A DNA stretch of 6,426 bases from an uncultured Eubacteriales bacterium. GTDB taxonomy: Bacteria; Bacillota_A; Clostridia; Christensenellales; Aristaeellaceae. The position numbers were made by a program, and so were the translations under genes. Under the pieces are notes generated by a model. That model was not told the DNA's origin, made no database searches, and was given only the letters and a program-made list of their open reading frames with translations. Numbering within the stretch: position 1 is the stretch's first letter; each line of letters begins with the position of its first letter. The stretch covers positions 1 through 6,426 of the forward strand of contig OMRS01000097.1 of the NCBI GenBank assembly GCA_900313545.1, given 5' to 3'. This document shows positions 4,851 to 6,426 of this stretch, one piece after another.

Positions 4851-5585
4851 ATGCTCCTGTGGATCATCGCGGCGGCGGCCGCCTATTTCATCAAGGGGTT
4901 ATGCGGCTTTGCCAACACCCTGGTCTTTACGTCCATTCTGAGCTTCAGCTCCTCCAATGCGGGCATTTCACCCGTCGACCTGCTGCTTGGCTATCCGTCA
5001 AACCTCATCCTCGCATGGAAGATGCGCAGAAGCCTGGACCCCCGGATCTGTCTTCCTCTGGCGGCAATGGTCCTGGCGGGGTGCGTTCCCGGCGCGCTTT
5101 TGCTCAAAAACGCGGATGTAGGGGCCGTCAAACTGCTGTTCGGGGGGATCGTCGCCGCCCTTGGCGCACAGATGTTTGCAGAAGAAACCCGCCGGAGGCC
5201 GCTTCGTTCCTCCGGGCCGGCACTGGTCATCATCGGCGTGACCGCGGGATTGTTATGCGGTCTCTTTGGCGTGGGGGCCCTGCTGGCGGCTTACGTCAGC
5301 AGGGTCGCAAAGACCGGCAGCGCCTTCAAGGCAAACATCAGCGCGGTGTTTATCGCGGAAAACACCTTCCGGATCATTCTGTACAGCGTCCTGGGCCTGC
5401 TCACGCCGGACACGCTGAAATCCGCGCTTCTGCTCATGCCCTTTGCGCTGTCCGGTCTTGCCGCCGGCATCCGCTGCAGCAGACATATCAACGAAGGCCG
5501 CGTACGGAAGCTGACCTCAGGAATGCTCTTTCTGTCCGGGGTTTCACTGATCCTGGCAAATCTGTCACCGGCCGGGCGCATCTGA
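4851..5585 (+). CDS. TauE/SafE family (DUF81) membrane permease
   Basis: This encodes 244 residues, a normal length for the family, almost entirely hydrophobic with about eight membrane segments. The two family half-repeats are visible: FIKGLCGFANTLVFTSIL at 13-30 and TAGLLCGLFGVGALLAAYVS at 131-150. The second normally has G-G-P-P after GxFGxG; here it is G-A-L-L. The first segment serves as an uncleaved N-terminal anchor. The gene starts at ATG 4851, with AAGGAAGGAAA ending about 7 bases upstream. Family members export sulfite, sulfoacetate or related organosulfur anions, or take them up; the substrate cannot be told from sequence, and no sulfur gene lies in the window. It stands alone on the plus strand with a palindromic dyad upstream and a strong inverted repeat plus T-run about 225 bases downstream, so it is probably transcribed as a single gene. 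Confidence 0.88.
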   Translation: MLLWIIAAAAAYFIKGLCGFANTLVFTSILSFSSSNAGISPVDLLLGYPSNLILAWKMRRSLDPRICLPLAAMVLAGCVPGALLLKNADVGAVKLLFGGIVAALGAQMFAEETRRRPLRSSGPALVIIGVTAGLLCGLFGVGALLAAYVSRVAKTGSAFKANISAVFIAENTFRIILYSVLGLLTPDTLKSALLLMPFALSGLAAGIRCSRHINEGRVRKLTSGMLFLSGVSLILANLSPAGRI

Positions 5586-5810
5586 CGCGGCACGTGCCGG
5601 AGCAGGACCGACGCGGGGCGTTCCGCCCGCGCTGCGGGGCCGGAAATTTGCAGGGCGGATGCATGGAAGCGGGTCCTCCGCCCTTTGGGCATGCGCTCCC
5701 CCGCCGCCTTCGGCGGTGAGGCCTTCGCGCCTTTGGTGCAGGCGGCGAACATCCGGCCCTTCAGCCTCTGCCCCGCCGCAGCCTTTTCCGTTCCGCCCTC
5801 CTTAATAACA
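5586..5810. other. Gap after the TauE/SafE gene with small GC hairpins
   Basis: No gene is visible. Three short stem-loops follow one another: GCCC-TTT-GGGC (5680-5690), CCGCCG-CCTT-CGGCGG (5701-5716) and AGGC-CTTCGC-GCCT (5719-5732), the last followed by TT. They may be transcript-end structures, but none has a long T-run. Confidence 0.4.
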
Positions 5811-5869
5811 GGTGCCTGTCACTCTCACCACAGCGTCAATGTGGTTGGGGTGACAGGCACCGTGTTTTT
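5811..5869 (+). terminator. 12 bp inverted repeat with T-run; REP-like palindrome and likely terminator
   Basis: GGTGCCTGTCAC (5811-5822) and GTGACAGGCACC (5850-5861) are perfect inverted copies. A nested CCACA/TGTGG stem (5828-5832 and 5840-5844) lies inside, giving a long cruciform-like hairpin. TTTTT follows at 5865-5869, three bases after the stem, so on the plus strand it can end transcription from the TauE/SafE gene. In the other direction only TGTTATTAA follows, weaker but possibly enough to serve the EAL gene. From memory, GTGCCTGTCAC palindromes recur in many bacterial genomes as REP-type elements linked to Y1 (IS200-like) REP-associated transposases. No transposase gene lies in the window. 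Confidence 0.7.
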
Positions 5870-5956
5870 CCGGGCGAAGCATCGGCCCCGGGGGGAGGAA
5901 AGCCCTGGCGGGTTCCCCGGTTTCGTTCATGCCGCCGGGCTGCCCGCCGGCCGGAT

Positions 5957-5970
5957 GGCTGAATTCAGCC
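5957..5970. other. Perfect 14 bp palindrome after the EAL stop codon
   Basis: GGCTGAATTCAGCC is fully self-complementary and begins one base after the TAG of the EAL gene. As RNA it would give a 5 bp stem with an AATT loop. No T-run follows on the minus strand; a further GC dyad lies about 5936-5954. Its role is unclear. Confidence 0.45.
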
Positions 5971-5971
5971 C

Positions 5972-6426
5972 CTATTGTCCGGCAATCACGCTTTTGATGA
6001 TGCGCGCCTCAAAATCTTCCGCAGGGAGAGGACGGGCGAAATAATAGCCCTGCACCAGATCGCAGCCCATTTTTTTCAGCAGCTGCACCTGCGTGATGGT
6101 TTCCACGCCTTCCGCGATGACCGGGATTTTCAGATTGCTGCCGATGTTGAGGATCAGCTCCACCAGCTGGATATCCTTTTCGTTCTGCTCGATGTTCTTC
6201 ACAAAAGCCATGTCCATCTTCAGAACATCGATGGGAATGGAGGACAGCATGTTCAGCGAGGAGTACCCGGAGCCGAAATCATCCATCTCGATCTTGTAGC
6301 CCTTGGCCCGAAGCCGCTGGATCACGCTGCCCAGCTGCTCGGCATCCTCGGTATAGGCGGATTCCGTCACCTCCAGATGGAGGTACTGCGGATGCAGGGA
6401 ATAAGCCTTCATCATATCGTCCAGCG
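5972..6426 (-). CDS. EAL-domain cyclic-di-GMP phosphodiesterase, C-terminal part
   Basis: The gene runs off the right edge, so only the last 150 codons are visible, covering roughly the C-terminal 60 percent of an EAL domain. Motifs appear in order: LEVTES (the ExTES glutamate), MDDFGSGYSSL (the DDFG(T/S)G metal-binding aspartates), LKMDMAFV (the catalytic lysine in LK(I/M)D), IAEGVET (the AEGVE glutamate) and QGYYFARPLP (the QGYxFxxP signature). All catalytic residues in the visible part are present, so an active enzyme hydrolysing cyclic di-GMP to pGpG is expected. The protein ends soon after the domain. The EAL tripeptide itself and any N-terminal sensory, PAS or GGDEF domain lie outside the window. 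The ATG codons at 6415 and 6412 are internal methionines, not the start. Confidence 0.95.
   Translation of the reverse strand, partial: LDDMMKAYSLHPQYLHLEVTESAYTEDAEQLGSVIQRLRAKGYKIEMDDFGSGYSSLNMLSSIPIDVLKMDMAFVKNIEQNEKDIQLVELILNIGSNLKIPVIAEGVETITQVQLLKKMGCDLVQGYYFARPLPAEDFEARIIKSVIAGQ

Larger units (their letters stand above)
4504..5591. repeat. 16 bp inverted repeat flanking the TauE/SafE gene
   Basis: GCCGCGTCAGATGCGC at 4504-4519 is the exact reverse complement of 5576-5591, which includes the TauE/SafE stop codon. The match stops at both ends of the 16 bases, and no target-site duplication is seen outside. It may be chance in GC-rich DNA or the trace of a local inverted duplication of the gene's 3' end. 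Confidence 0.3.

Noticed and set aside
4424..5719. Plus-strand open frame of about 431 codons overlapping the permease
   Set aside because: It shares the strand with the TauE/SafE gene in another frame; its translation lacks hydrophobic segments and motifs, whereas the permease frame has both plus an RBS.

Overview
The window looks like chromosome of a fairly GC-rich Clostridia-type Firmicute. This is inferred from the gene types (LytTR regulator paired with a DUF3021 membrane protein, a short stand-alone kinase-like protein, a lone EAL protein), from purine-rich Shine-Dalgarno sites and from the absence of Gram-negative markers. I cannot name a genus. Five genes read as intact: a kinase-like protein (minus, 488-1045), a DUF3021 membrane protein (minus, 2593-3030), a LytTR DNA-binding protein (minus, 3027-3473), a TauE/SafE-family permease (plus, 4851-5585) and the C-terminal part of an EAL phosphodiesterase (minus, 5972 to the right edge).

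Layout. Positions 1-236 hold a 61-63 bp tandem repeat, three good copies plus one diverged copy, running off the left edge. From about 4485 down to 351 everything recognisable lies on the minus strand. In transcription order it is: a decayed gene of unknown family (4485-3951), an unassigned stretch, a promoter with a candidate LytTR operator (3562-3493), lytTR, the overlapping DUF3021 gene, a wrecked YhbS-like GNAT acetyltransferase (2581-2080), an unassigned remnant with a good ribosome binding site (2009), a second wrecked GNAT of RimJ/RimL type (1767-1277), the kinase-like gene, and a short protein-like frame (515-351). The plus strand then carries the TauE/SafE gene, followed by a GTGCCTGTCAC-type inverted repeat with a T-run that probably ends its transcript. 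The EAL gene faces it from the right.

How it works together. LytTR plus DUF3021 form a regulator and membrane-partner pair with an ATGA overlap, of the kind called a LytTR regulatory system. The promoter sits 20 bp upstream of the start codon, and a direct repeat with exactly 21 bp periodicity lies 12 bp beyond the -35, so autoregulation is likely. The two acetyltransferases and the unknown gene have been lost by frameshift, stop and deletion, while the genes between them stayed open. Most long open frames in 1050-2590 and 3480-4850 are chance products of high GC. I did not find a clearly new system; the most unusual content is the LytTR module with its repeat operator and the run of interleaved pseudogenes, which are detectable only by reading across frames.
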